A stretch of 64,000 nt of DNA from Heliopora coerulea (lineage: Eukaryota; Cnidaria; Anthozoa; Scleralcyonacea; Helioporidae), in contig JASJOG010000136.1 in NCBI GenBank assembly GCA_030142905.1, forward strand, positions 186,001-250,000, written 5' to 3'. Under the pieces are notes generated by a model, which had not been told where the DNA came from, searched no databases, and saw only the letters and a list, made by a program, of their open reading frames with translations. Below are positions 12,501 to 24,500 of the stretch, piece by piece. Both the position numbers and the translations under genes were made by a program. Positions within the stretch are counted from its first letter, which is position 1; each line of letters begins with the position of its first letter.

Positions 12501-15500
12501 CCTCAAATCCTACTGTATACAAATCCTTTGTGAAAACAAGACCTTGGATACCCGTTGGGCATTCTCATTAAAAAGTCAGGAGTCCCTTTTTCCTTGACAC
12601 TTGATAAACACTTCTACACCCAGATAAATGGCTGTGAGTCATCTAGTTACTCAATGCTGGTCATTAATTTTGTAGAATGTAAAGGCTTGTTACCTGTAAG
12701 TTAACTGGCTTTTATTCTCTTACTGTAAAGGTTTTGCTATTGTGAAATAATTTATTTTTGAATCTGTCATAAACTTCAGAGAATGATTCTTACACAGATT
12801 TTGAAGCTCTTTCATCCACAGTATATCCTTGTCTTTTGGTAGTGTCTTCATGGACACTAAAGATTTGCTCATGTAGAATTAATTTTTTTTTTATGATGAA
12901 AAGTCATAAGATGTGGATTGGTAAGGCAATGATACTTCTGAATGATAACCTAATATGTACTATGCATGTTGTAGGGATTATTTCTGCAGTAATTCTGTCC
13001 TCAGATGTCTTGACAATGTTCCTAAGGTCATGGAAACTTGTATTTTTATTAACCTCAGTTTACATTGTATTTTTTGGTAACTCAAATTATCAGAGATGCA
13101 CTGTAGAACAAAGAACATGTATATATTCCTTCTTAAATTAATTGGATTCCATTTGTTGGCAGGAATAGCAGGCATTTGACAAGAGGAGCTAACTTGTTGA
13201 CATGCTTTCAAAATTGTTTCTATCAGATAAAATTCTGGTCAGTGTGCCAAATCTGTTTAAAATTGTAGTCAATGTGACCAACCCATCTGGATATAAGCAA
13301 TGTTGATGACTCTCTCTGCCTGCCCATTGCAGCACAGGTGGACAAACATATTTTGCATCAAATAGGTTGTGTGTGATACCCCAAAAAAACAACCCCTTAG
13401 AAAACAACATGCTTTTGCATACAGTTATATATCAAAACATGATGTGGGATTACCACTTGCTGGGTCAATCACCTGTTGATCATGATTGGCATGATGATAA
13501 AACAATTTGTTTTGTTTCTTGTTACAGCTGAGTCCCTTTCAATTGATATTATAATGTGATCTATAGGATTTAATGAGTTAAGCACAGCTGCCATAAAACA
13601 ACTGTAAAAGCAACAAGGGAGCACATGATGGCATGTGGAAATTAGAAAATAGCTCGCCACGTATAGCACAGTGAGTCTCTGAAATCTGACAATAGTCTAA
13701 ATTAAGCAACAGATTTATATGTGGTGACACTACCAGCATGACTGAAATACCTGTGCCTCTTGAAAAACAAGGTTCTTGGTAAATAAAACTGAGGAAATAT
13801 GCACCAAAACCTGTGCAAGTTTATTTTCAACAGCACTATATTTAAGCTATAAAATAAAAAAAAAAAATACAGTTGAATTCTTGAGCATAGCACTCAGTGT
13901 AATTGTAAATATATCAGCAAAGTAGATATCAAAAGAAATCATATTAGGAGAAAACCAAGCCTATAAGCAAACCAAATGATTGCAAGCAAAAACCAAGCAT
14001 AATTTAGGTAAGAACTTCGGGTAATAAAGTCAAATTTGGGGAGAATTCAGTGATGGAATATTTGTCAATTTTTTTAGCGTAGTCAACCTCCCTGTAGTTT
14101 AGCCCTCATAATTTCTGTTTAGACCCATTAGAGGAAAACGGTTACCATGTCCATGATAATATTTGTTGACAACTGTATTTGATAATAATGAAATCAATTT
14201 GGAAAGACTCAAGTTTCTTTGAGCCCGAGGTTCAAACGTTTGATTAGGTTATGCCCTTAAACACCTGAAAAATTAATATACAAATGACTATTAGGGTAAC
14301 GGCCATTATCCTACTGTGAAATGGTCTCTGATCTGGTTGTTTACATGACTTGTAGTTTGTAGTAAAAACTGAACTTCACGGTATTGGAAAGAATTCTTGA
14401 AAACATCACTTTTTTTTTAGCTTGTGACGTTTCCGCGTCAGAAACTGTGCTTAGTTGTGGATTTTCGAAGGATTTGTGTAAATGGCAGTCAAGTTCATCT
14501 GCTAGTTGGCAACGCGTCAAAGACCAAGGACTTCTTACCATTGATGGCTTGTCATGGAACCGCCCAAATGACTCCTATTACGCATTTGCGACGTCCAACA
14601 GCTCCGATAACCCAGGTAACTTGTAGCTATCTGTGCATATATTTTATTTTCTTCTGCAAAATTTACAGTGTTAGGGCTGTCAGTTCTATTTTACCGGAGC
14701 GAATTTAGGCGGGGACACGCCGGACGCGCGCCGCCCTATTTCATTAGTTGTCATATGGCTTTAATGCTTGGCTACAAAACACAAGCATTAAACATGTTGA
14801 CTACCTAGAAGATTAATGATTATATTCAAAGAAAATCGGAACAAACAGCAAAGAGAAGAAAAAGAGAGAAGAAGAATTTCAAATTGGAAAAACACCGGAA
14901 ATGACAGTGGCATATAAATTCTTCCACTAAAACACCACATTGTGGCATGCATTTGTGAAAACCTTTTAAACCCTCCATTTCTCACACTTCTGGATCCGCC
15001 TCTGTTCCATCAGTACACCTTCTGTTCAAGTCTTTTCTCCTCACTCTTGGAGACACCTCTCTAAACGTTCACGTTCCCAATCCGTGTCAAATTTTTTCTT
15101 TCAAGTTCAAGTCATCCTAGAAAGGTTTAAAATTTGTAAAACGAAATGCCAAATGGCCATCCTGCTTTGTGGAAAATAAGAAGACAGTTCAGTCTTTCAA
15201 TCTCAAACTTATTAATAATTCAAGAGCAAAACACAAAGGAAATCGGTACCTTGACGTAGTTTGGATATCTGATCTTAGTTGGCATAGAATTGCGTCAAAT
15301 TTAAACCCGATTTTCTCTTTAAATACAGATTCGTTTGAGATATAATATCATACACTCGAAAGTCGTGTTTCATCAGATATCTAAATACCTCGAAGTTGAT
15401 TAAAAAACTCGGCTATCGCCTCGTTTTTCGACTCACTTCTCGGTGTTTGGATATCTGATGAAACACTCCTTCTCGTGTATGATATATTACGTCTCGAGTA

Positions 15501-18500
15501 GGACAAAATACTGTACGTTTCAAGTTTAGGAAGGTTCGTGGTTGGACTTCATCTATGGCCCAAAAATAAACTCCTTTCCATATGCAATTATAGACATACT
15601 TATAATGCGCAGGATTGAAATGTTGATCAGCTATTCGGCAATTTCCATTAAAAATTACGGCAATCAATTTTCGTTAAAAATTGTAGAACAAAACGTGGAA
15701 GCAAAAGTGATGTAAGGAGAAATATAAGAGCAAAGAAAAAAGATCTGGTATAACTCCCTGTCGATTCAGCCTCGTTACAGAACACTCTATGAGTGCGTTG
15801 AAACCATGACAGAGAGCTGATCACCAGTCGAGAAGTGCTTAGACATGAAAACTGTACAAGTAAAGCAGATCAAACTAATAACTTTTTGATGACCGTTGAG
15901 ACGCTCAAACCGATTCAGCTAATCAGACAAACAACAAAGCTTAAGAAACCGTGCTTTGATTGATTGGCATAAGTTCTGCCTACGTGGTAGCATCAATTTG
16001 TGATACGGTAAAATATAAATGTAGGGTGCGAAATAAAGAGAAGTATCATTTGTTATACTTGATAACTCCATCACCTATCTAAGCTGTTCTCCCTAATGGT
16101 CCACTTAGGGAAACCCCCTTTATGGGTCCAGTGTTATTACAGGAAGGAACAGAAGCACCCGGAGAAAACGTGCGATAAATAGACAACATTCGCTCGTGTG
16201 ACCTAGGTAACTTTAATCAGATAACTGCTCGGAGCTGGAATCGAACTCTTGTCTCAGAGGAGAGAGGGACACGTACACTCCCACTGTGTCGCCAACACCC
16301 TATCACCCAAAGTTATCAAATGGAACATAAGGATTTTAAAAAGCTAAGCCAAGTTTTCCATACTTCGGTAGCCGTTAAAGCCTGTGGGTAGTTACGGTGA
16401 TATTGCGTAAGAAGTGCAGTTGATGACATTACTGCTGTGGAAAAACATCTTGCCTCATGTTCCGTGGGCAGGTTGCCATCAGGACCGGAAAAGTTATATA
16501 ACACCAAATATCTCGGCACTCACGTTACCACCGGCATACATGGGACATTTTCCGATCAGTTTTCCTGTCTTAGTTTACTATCTTACAACTCAGAACCTCC
16601 CTGCTTCATTAACAGCCACCACTCCTAAACAACAACCTCTCGTAACCAACTTTCGGTTGGCAATTCCGAAACTCTCGTGATTAAATCTCTATAATCGTGA
16701 CCTCTTATAAACAGAAAAAGTTCGTGATGGCTCTGTACTGTGGAGGTCACTCCCGAAAAGTAATCCGGAAATCCAAAAATGCAAGCTCAATTTCGACTCT
16801 AATCAACACATTTTTGGTTGATTTACGACATGTAGGATCATCATGAAATTTCCTCTTCATGTTACCCTGAGAACGATTGTGAAAAAGAGTCGAGATAGTT
16901 GGCGTCTTGACGAATGAGCGCTGATGAGTTAAACTTAGGCACTGTCTCAAATGACTCCCGTGCAACGAGTTCAAATCCCGCCCTAGTCGACACCTATTTC
17001 GGTTGATAAACAAAAATGTCATCTTCGTACTGCCCTGAGGATAATAAGGATGATTCTGGAAGAGACCTCCCTCGGTGCCCTCTTTATGAACGAGATTGCA
17101 ACCAACCCTCGTAAACAAGAATTGCTAAGTCGCTATTACGAGTCCTTAGATTATTTTGAGCCTCTAGTCAGCGATTACTGAAGACGGGGAGGACTACGAA
17201 GCGTAGCAACTTCGAACGTATATCGCCTTATTACAAGTTCAAACTCATCTGCTGAGTAGGAGCATGTTGAAACTTGCAAGAATAGCGCACCCTTAACATG
17301 TAACGCTGACACATTTACTCCTACATACTATGAGCAGCCAAACCCCTTGTCCTACATTGTTTCACAAAGTTGAGCGTTTGTCGGTAGCCTAAGACTCTGC
17401 AAGAACTGACCTCTTTCAATGTCGTCTCATCGACCACCTCCCTGAGGTGTTGCGTGGTCGATTACGAGAGGTTCAACTGTATATACATCAAACTAAAAAT
17501 GCAGACACATTATGTTCATTTTGGTGTGTGTAATGCTGTCTCAGAGTACAATTCTTGTTGGTGACTCGCGTGCTAATGTAGTCATGCGTTTGGAGAACTC
17601 CAGTGAGCTCATCACATCCGAACGGTCGGATACTACAACCGGATCGCGTGGATGGGTCATAATGAGTACTGTATTCCGTTTGAAACACGGAGCTGCTCAT
17701 CAACAGTGCTAATAGCACTATTAGTGTCTGTCTTCATGCTAAGACGTTGTAGGCGTGCCCGGCATTTTTGGTCGGCACTGTACACCCAGCTGTAACAACA
17801 CCGGCAGCTAACCGCAGGCCCTTGTGGTTATTTAGAAACCAAGGTCAACAATTCTTCTGTGGGAAAAGCTTGATTGGGAATAATTACTCCAAATTGAGCA
17901 GCCCTCTAAGATTCTCTAAGTACCATAGAAAGACGATTTGGACTATTTTTTTTCAAGTACCAAGTTGCTTTTCTCATCAAAATAACACACAACTGCGAAC
18001 AGCGATAAAAGTGGAATGCTGCTTTGGCAGTGTTGAGATGGGTGAACAGTTTCTGTGTTTAGCTTCTCATACTTTCCTTGGACAAAGCTCTCAAATGGTT
18101 GTAGCTCATAACGTCAAATCTGCCAAAGAAGGAAAGCGACGATGAGAGTTCAAGGTGGTAGTTTAATATTAAGGATTTTCTTTGTTCTCAGGACAACAAC
18201 GGTTCTTAAAAACAACCCCGAAAATTTAGTTTTATGAAGTTGGCAGAAAATCCTGTTAAGTTAACTTCTTGAGCTGTGCAAAGCTTACCGTGAACAAGCC
18301 GTACCTTTCAACTACCAGTCTTTTTAATTCCTAACTGACAATTTCTTAAACATGTAGAAAATAGTCGGCCAGTGTACACCATAAATACTGCGGAATTCCT
18401 CTGTTTAACCAAAGTTTTTAAGTTGTCGTCAAACGAACTGCGGTTCTCGCAAATATTCAACCAAATTTCTACAAATTTTAATGACTAGATTTTCCTCTAA

Positions 18501-21500
18501 GTTAATAAAACTGAATTTTCGAGATTAATTGCTTTCGATTACTGTTTTCTATTGTCGAAAGAGGCATTGCCAACAAACAACCTTTCCGATTTCAATAAAT
18601 TTCTCAAGCGTGTTCGCTCCCTGTCTTTAATGAAGGTCACTCAATTGTCAACTGTAGAATGTGTATCCAAATATGGAAGTTCGCAATGCAATTAAGTTTC
18701 GTCGAATCTCCAAAAATAAGTACCTTAGTAATTATGTTTATAAATAACGTTGGGCTATTTAAAGCATGTTTTTGGTAAACTTTTTACTTCAGACAAACAA
18801 TTCGCGGATCTCTTAGCGTTCGCAAAACTGTTAACAGGGGAATTAACCGTCGCGTTTATAGCCAAAGGCAACGTTAAATTGTCGCGCTATCTGTTTCAGA
18901 GGGTGAATTGTCTTTAAAAAGTTTGCATAAAAATATACAACGTGTTATTTCTTTATTCAAAGTTTCTAGAAAGCTAAAAGTAGGTTAACTAATTAGCGAC
19001 CATTAGCGGATATTAGCTAATATCCGCTAACATAAAGGTTACGCGCGAAAAATTTCTCCTGTTCACGGCCCAAAAATTTGCAACTCTCAGTAAATTTAAA
19101 GCATTTAAAAAGCTATCGTGATGCGTAAGCATGAAAAACACTCCATGTGTTTTCTGCAGATGGCAAATTGGAATGGGATGTTATTCATTTGGAGGGAAAG
19201 GCAAAGTGTCTATTTGTACTGGATAAATATAAAATAAAACATATTCCGAAGAATAATGTCATCTTGAAAACTCAAGATATGAGCCAATACAAGATAAAAC
19301 TATTGTTGAAACTGTTTCATTTGTATTGACTCATATCTTGAGTTTTCAAGATGACATTATTCTTCGGAATATGTTTTATTTTATACTTTTTGAAGTTGTC
19401 GGCTGGTCATGGTGCTGGATAACAATATCAGGTGGTAAAAGCTGTTCTCCTTAGAGGTCCAGTAAAGACCACTCTTCGTGAGTACAGTGTTACTGCTGGA
19501 GAAAACCGGAGTGCCTGGAGAAAACCTGCGATGTTTGGTAGAGTCAAACTGAACAATCTTCTCACGTGTGACCAAGGTCACCCTAGTCCGACATGTGCGA
19601 TAGGCCGGCATCAGACCGACGTGGGAGACACATGCATCACCCACCACCGTGTCATCCACACCCCCAGCACGGTGTTGATGACGTAATTCAGTGAGGTAGT
19701 TTGTGCAGCCTTTCGAGTCTGCTTCCGAGTGACCCTCGGGGTAACGTGAAGAGTAAATTTCATGATTAATATGCACTACACAAGTCAAGTCGAATAATAA
19801 GATTGTTCAAACAGGATTTGAAGTGCCAATTTCGGGTTACCAACCGACCGATTTACCAACCAACTTTCGAATTTTCTGGGAACAGCATGCTCGTGGAATC
19901 TATTTTAAGTGTACGAGAGATTCTTCTGACAACTTGACGTTTTTCCAAGGGAATCTGCAGCGTTTCGATTCGATTTCAGAGTCACTCTCAGTGTAACGTG
20001 AAAAGAAAATTTCAAGATTAACTAACAGCGCGAAGTGAACTTAAGAATTTCACGACTGAATTTCACACTTTTAAGCTGTCGGATCACAATCAAACAGTTG
20101 AGCCATCAATTCAACTCGGAACTCATTACTCCTATTCTATTCAAATACTCTAGCAATTTATGTCGCTAGTTAAAATCCCGCTGAATTATTCTGCTGATTT
20201 CTTCAGCGTCAGACAATCACAAGATTTTGTCATGGACAACAGTTTAGCAAATAACAAAAACAAGCTGGTCTCTTAACGAATGTATTCATTTATAAAAATA
20301 AAACTCAGCTTGAACTGCTCAAGAGAGCTTGACGTGACCTGTTGGAAAGTTTCAAAACAGATCTCATGCAGTTATTACTAAAATAAAGTGCAAAATTTAG
20401 CGCCATCGTGGCTCATGCTGGCATGGCAGAAACGCCAATGGGGACATTGACTTTAAAATAACTTCCAGCAGTGTTACAGAGGCTCGAGTCGGTGACTCGT
20501 GTCGCAGTGTTGGAAGGACTCAACTTCGCTCAGTCTCACGTCAATACTACCAAAAGATACGACTCGATTCAATTGCTGACCGGTTTTATAATAATCCGAC
20601 CCGAGGTAGTAGCCATAACAGACTCAACGAGCTCGAGCCGACACGAGTCTCGATTTTTACCAGACGCGCCTCACGAGTAACTAAACGTACAAAAACCAAA
20701 ACAGGATGATGGTTCTTCAGGAAAAACTCAATATGGTTGATTTGCCGGAAGAATTAATGCCTTAACTGAATTCCCATGCCTGTGAGAAGGACTCGAGTTG
20801 ACTTTGGCAGCATGCTTTTGTGTTAAGGACTCGACACGATCGGGGAAAATTATTTTACCGGCCTCTGACTGACATTTCGTCAAAAATCTGAATTGAAACT
20901 TGAGATTAACAACTGGTCTAGGGTTAGGATGGGAGATGGAGTTGGGGGTTAGGGTTAGAGTTCGGGAAAGGATAAGCGTCAGTAAAATTGTGAAGTGATC
21001 ACCTCATGTCACTCTGAGGCCAGTGAAATGATGTCTTCCGACATGATTCGGGTCTAAAAAGTGACTGTACTCGACCCTTAGCCACCTTGGAAGTCGAAAC
21101 TACTCGGGACTTGACTTTAAGGCCTCGGTTACCACATTGCTTGATGAAACTCTGTCTAATGTTATACCTGAAATTTGGTATTTAGATTTTTGAACAGTGA
21201 TTTTCCAACATAGTTAATTTTTACAACCGCATTACCCCTCATTCGTGACATCTGAGAGGCCCTGTTGAGCGGTATGACTTATGACGGTTAAGTTGATTAT
21301 TCTTTTGATGTCCCGAATACTTCGTAGTAGACCATTGGAGAATTGCTTGTTTTGGGAAGTTGTTTTCAAACTGCCGTTAAGACAGTTAAAGCAAAAACAA
21401 ACTCGATCTCCTGTTGTCAGTTTTAACCCAATTTTTCTTTTCACTTCAATTAGCGAGAGGGCACAACTTTCGCTCGCTAGGCGTAAAGAAGGTAATACAG

Positions 21501-24500
21501 TATTGCAAACACGCAAGTTGGCATGTGTTTCAAGTACTTTTTCGCCGATATAGCGCCGGCAGTATGTGAAAAAGCTCTTAGGTGTATGTGCAATTTCCGA
21601 GTAAGCAAGGTGCTCTCCACATGGCTGGCCATTCCGGATTTCCTGAGTGTTTTAGAGAGCTGACTTAGTCGAGAGGTAAAGTTATGTCTCGGGTAATCTT
21701 TCTTGTGATATTTTTAGCCTCGAATGTTAAATACTTGTTCTCCTGGGTTTTAGTTGGGTATCACCATGAAAAGCCTAAACATATAAACTTGTTTTTCTTC
21801 TGTTAGTTTCCCCTTATAACTTCTCAAACCATTAATAATTCGTAAACCAAAAACAAAAGAAACTAATGTTTGGTCAGGGTTTTGAAATTGGGAGAAGAAC
21901 TGTCTTCAAAAGAGGTGCTGGGTTTTTGAAGATCTCTAAAGGGAACACACGGCTGATTAAACTAATAAAAATATTCATTTCAAACTTATTAGTACCCTTG
22001 AAATGTTTCAAGATGCTAGTAGATTTGAAATTTTTAACCCGCTCATCGTATCATTCAAGAACGTGTGTGAAAACACAGTTACTGAGACCATATTCGCAAA
22101 CACATCTCACATGAATTTGAGAAGTCTGTTAAAATACTGAACTTAAGACTTTACCGGTGAAGTGCAAACGATATTTGTACAAATTCATTGGATTGGTAAC
22201 ACCTGATAGGATTTTCTGTGATCACCTTCCGCGATGGGAAGACTTTGTTTTGTTGCTTACACCTTCAGGTTCAAATAAGGATTTGTGTCTCGTTCCAAAG
22301 TTTCTGGCTAACGTTAGGCCCTGGGGTAACCACGAGGTCCTCTTTAAAGACTAATTGTGGACGTTCCTTTTATTTTTTAGTGGTCTTCGCGAGTCCAAAA
22401 TTTGCCGCTCGAAAATCGTGTCGCTTGTCATTCAACTACAAGATGGTTGGGACACCATCGGGAATCTTGTCCGTCGAGGTAGCAGAAGAAGGAAACTCTC
22501 CCGAGCCGTCAGGTATTATTAATCAAATTTACTTGGTTGTTTTTGTTGGGGTTTTTTTTGCTTTTTTTTTTTTGAAAAGGTTTTCAATTTTACTTCATTA
22601 CATGGCTGAAACTGGTGGGTTTTTTCTTGTGTGTTCGCAAAATTACGCATGCTGATTGGTTGGTGAACGGTCCGATATTTCACGATGTTGAACCGACCGG
22701 TCCCGTACGCTTTTTATTCCAGACCGGTAAGTTTTGGTGAGAAAATTTTTGAGCTTATTTTAACGAAATTTAAGAACTGAACATCTCAAATGAAAAATTC
22801 CAAATAACGAAGTGTGGGGAAAAGCATTACTGCTTTTGTTCAAAGCTAATTTGGTATGGAAGTACGATAAGTGAATGTTTAACTGGTGCAAACGAGAAAC
22901 CCAACGAGCAAGTTACGAGGTAAGATAAACAGCAACATGCAAGGTCGAAAACCTAGTTAAAAATGGGAAAGAAAATCAACCAAAAACCCCTATGATAAAT
23001 CCCTTATTGGGAGGTATTTGCCTTCGGTTTTCTGCCCAAATCTTGCTCCTTCATCGCTCGGTCTGCACGAAAACATCGTACAAATACTTTCCCGTGAGCA
23101 CTTCGCCCTGGGTTTATAAGTATTTAACATAACGTTTTTATCTTGCTATGGTAGGCTGGAGCATGGAGGATAATCAAGGAGGAGTATTTTGGAGACAAGG
23201 TTATGCCCAGTTGACCAAGTTCAGTAAACTCACGCAAGTGCTTTTTAAGTTCAAGTTGAGAGAACCTGAAAACGGCCGTTTTCCTGTTCACGGCAATGTC
23301 AGCGTGGATGAAGTTAAACTCGAGTGTGCATCGATTCAGAAGAAGACAGTTGCGGCTACCGAGTGCAAGAAACACAAAGTTCCCTCAGTGGGCTGTATAC
23401 ATCTGGCCAGTGAACCTACAACCAAAGGTAGGCTCCTCTAACTCGCTCTATGTTCTTTCACTGTTTATTGAAGAATCTTGGGTTTTGTTTGCTGAAGACA
23501 ACGGTCGTGAGATTAAGTGGTTCCAAGTTATTCTTCCCTGCCTGTCAGTAATTACGGTTACGTTTAGAAGGAATAATAAGAGTAATCGGTTCACTGGTGT
23601 TTCTGGTCTTAATTGTGGGCCTAGGGTTATGGTTAGGGATAGGTTGGAATTGGTGTTTGGGCTGAAATCAGGCCAGGGGTTATGGTTATGGCAGTACCGT
23701 AGAATCCCGAAAGCAGTCTTCTCCATTACTTTCGCATTTATCCGCCGTTGGGGGCCGCTACTTTCGAGGCGCCGTTATTTTAGGGTTGTAAAGTACATTA
23801 ACGTACTGTGGGAATATTGTTCTTTGTCCTTTTAAGGCTTTATATTTACTATATTTGCCTTCTTTTTGTTCTTTACAACTCTGACAGTTTTACTTTACTT
23901 TTGGCGGGTTGAGTACCAAGTGTTGAGTATCATCATCGTCATCATCAACTGTATTCATGGTATCACGTGGAAACGAGGTATTGTCGAGAGGGTTGCTACT
24001 GTAGGGGGAGCGCTACTTTCGGAAATTTTCAAAGACATCTCAAATTTGACGTTACTTTCGGGAACCCGCTATTTTCGGGATTCTATGGCCGTTGTTTTTA
24101 GTGGTCGTGATGACGTTAAGGTTGAAGTTTGTCTTGGAGATTGGGCTGTGGTTAGAGATGCTGTGTTGATGTTGATGTTGTAGACTGGCCTATGGTTAGT
24201 TATAGTTAGAGGCAGGTTTGCAGTTTGAGTTTGTGCTGGAGTTAGCCCCAGAGCTTGTGCGTGCCTAGTGAGCATCGCTTTGCCAAGCTCAGTGGCAAAA
24301 AACCCATATTTATGAGATCACTACAATTTGTCATCAAGTAAAGGTGCACCTACAATTCTTTAACGCCCACGAAGTCTAGCTGAGTGCCTCCAATCAGGAA
24401 AGTCCTTTGTTACTTGTTATGTGAAATTTTAGAACTGAAATTTTCTAAAACAACTGCTTACCATTGGCGACGGAAGATGTTTGATAATAGCGGGCTTAAT

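Larger units (their letters stand above)
14616..22380 (+). other. Receptor intron 2, repeat-rich
   Basis: This 7.8-kb intron splits the MAM domain. It holds an inverted-repeat element (15345-15486), two SINE copies (16081-16310 and 19436-19685), a tRNA-like sequence (about 16905-17000), a near-perfect hairpin element (19231-19382) and GT-rich telomere-like phrases (GGGTTAGGGTTAGAG near 20947). The longer open frames (for example 16747-17118 and 21232-21516) show no protein family traits and I do not call them genes. Confidence 0.6.

Noticed and set aside
16747..17118. Minus-strand frame of 123 aa in receptor intron 2
   Set aside because: No family resemblance, and it spans a tRNA-like repeat.
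19381..19788. Minus-strand frame of 135 aa
   Set aside because: It lies across SINE family 1 copy 2 and the hairpin element tail.
20930..20970. Telomere-like GGGTTAGGGTTAG phrases (also near 8353, 23630 and 43127)
   Set aside because: Only one or two imperfect units each; not a telomeric array.
21232..21553. Overlapping frames on both strands
   Set aside because: No recognisable motif and no splice-site support; probably repeat-derived.
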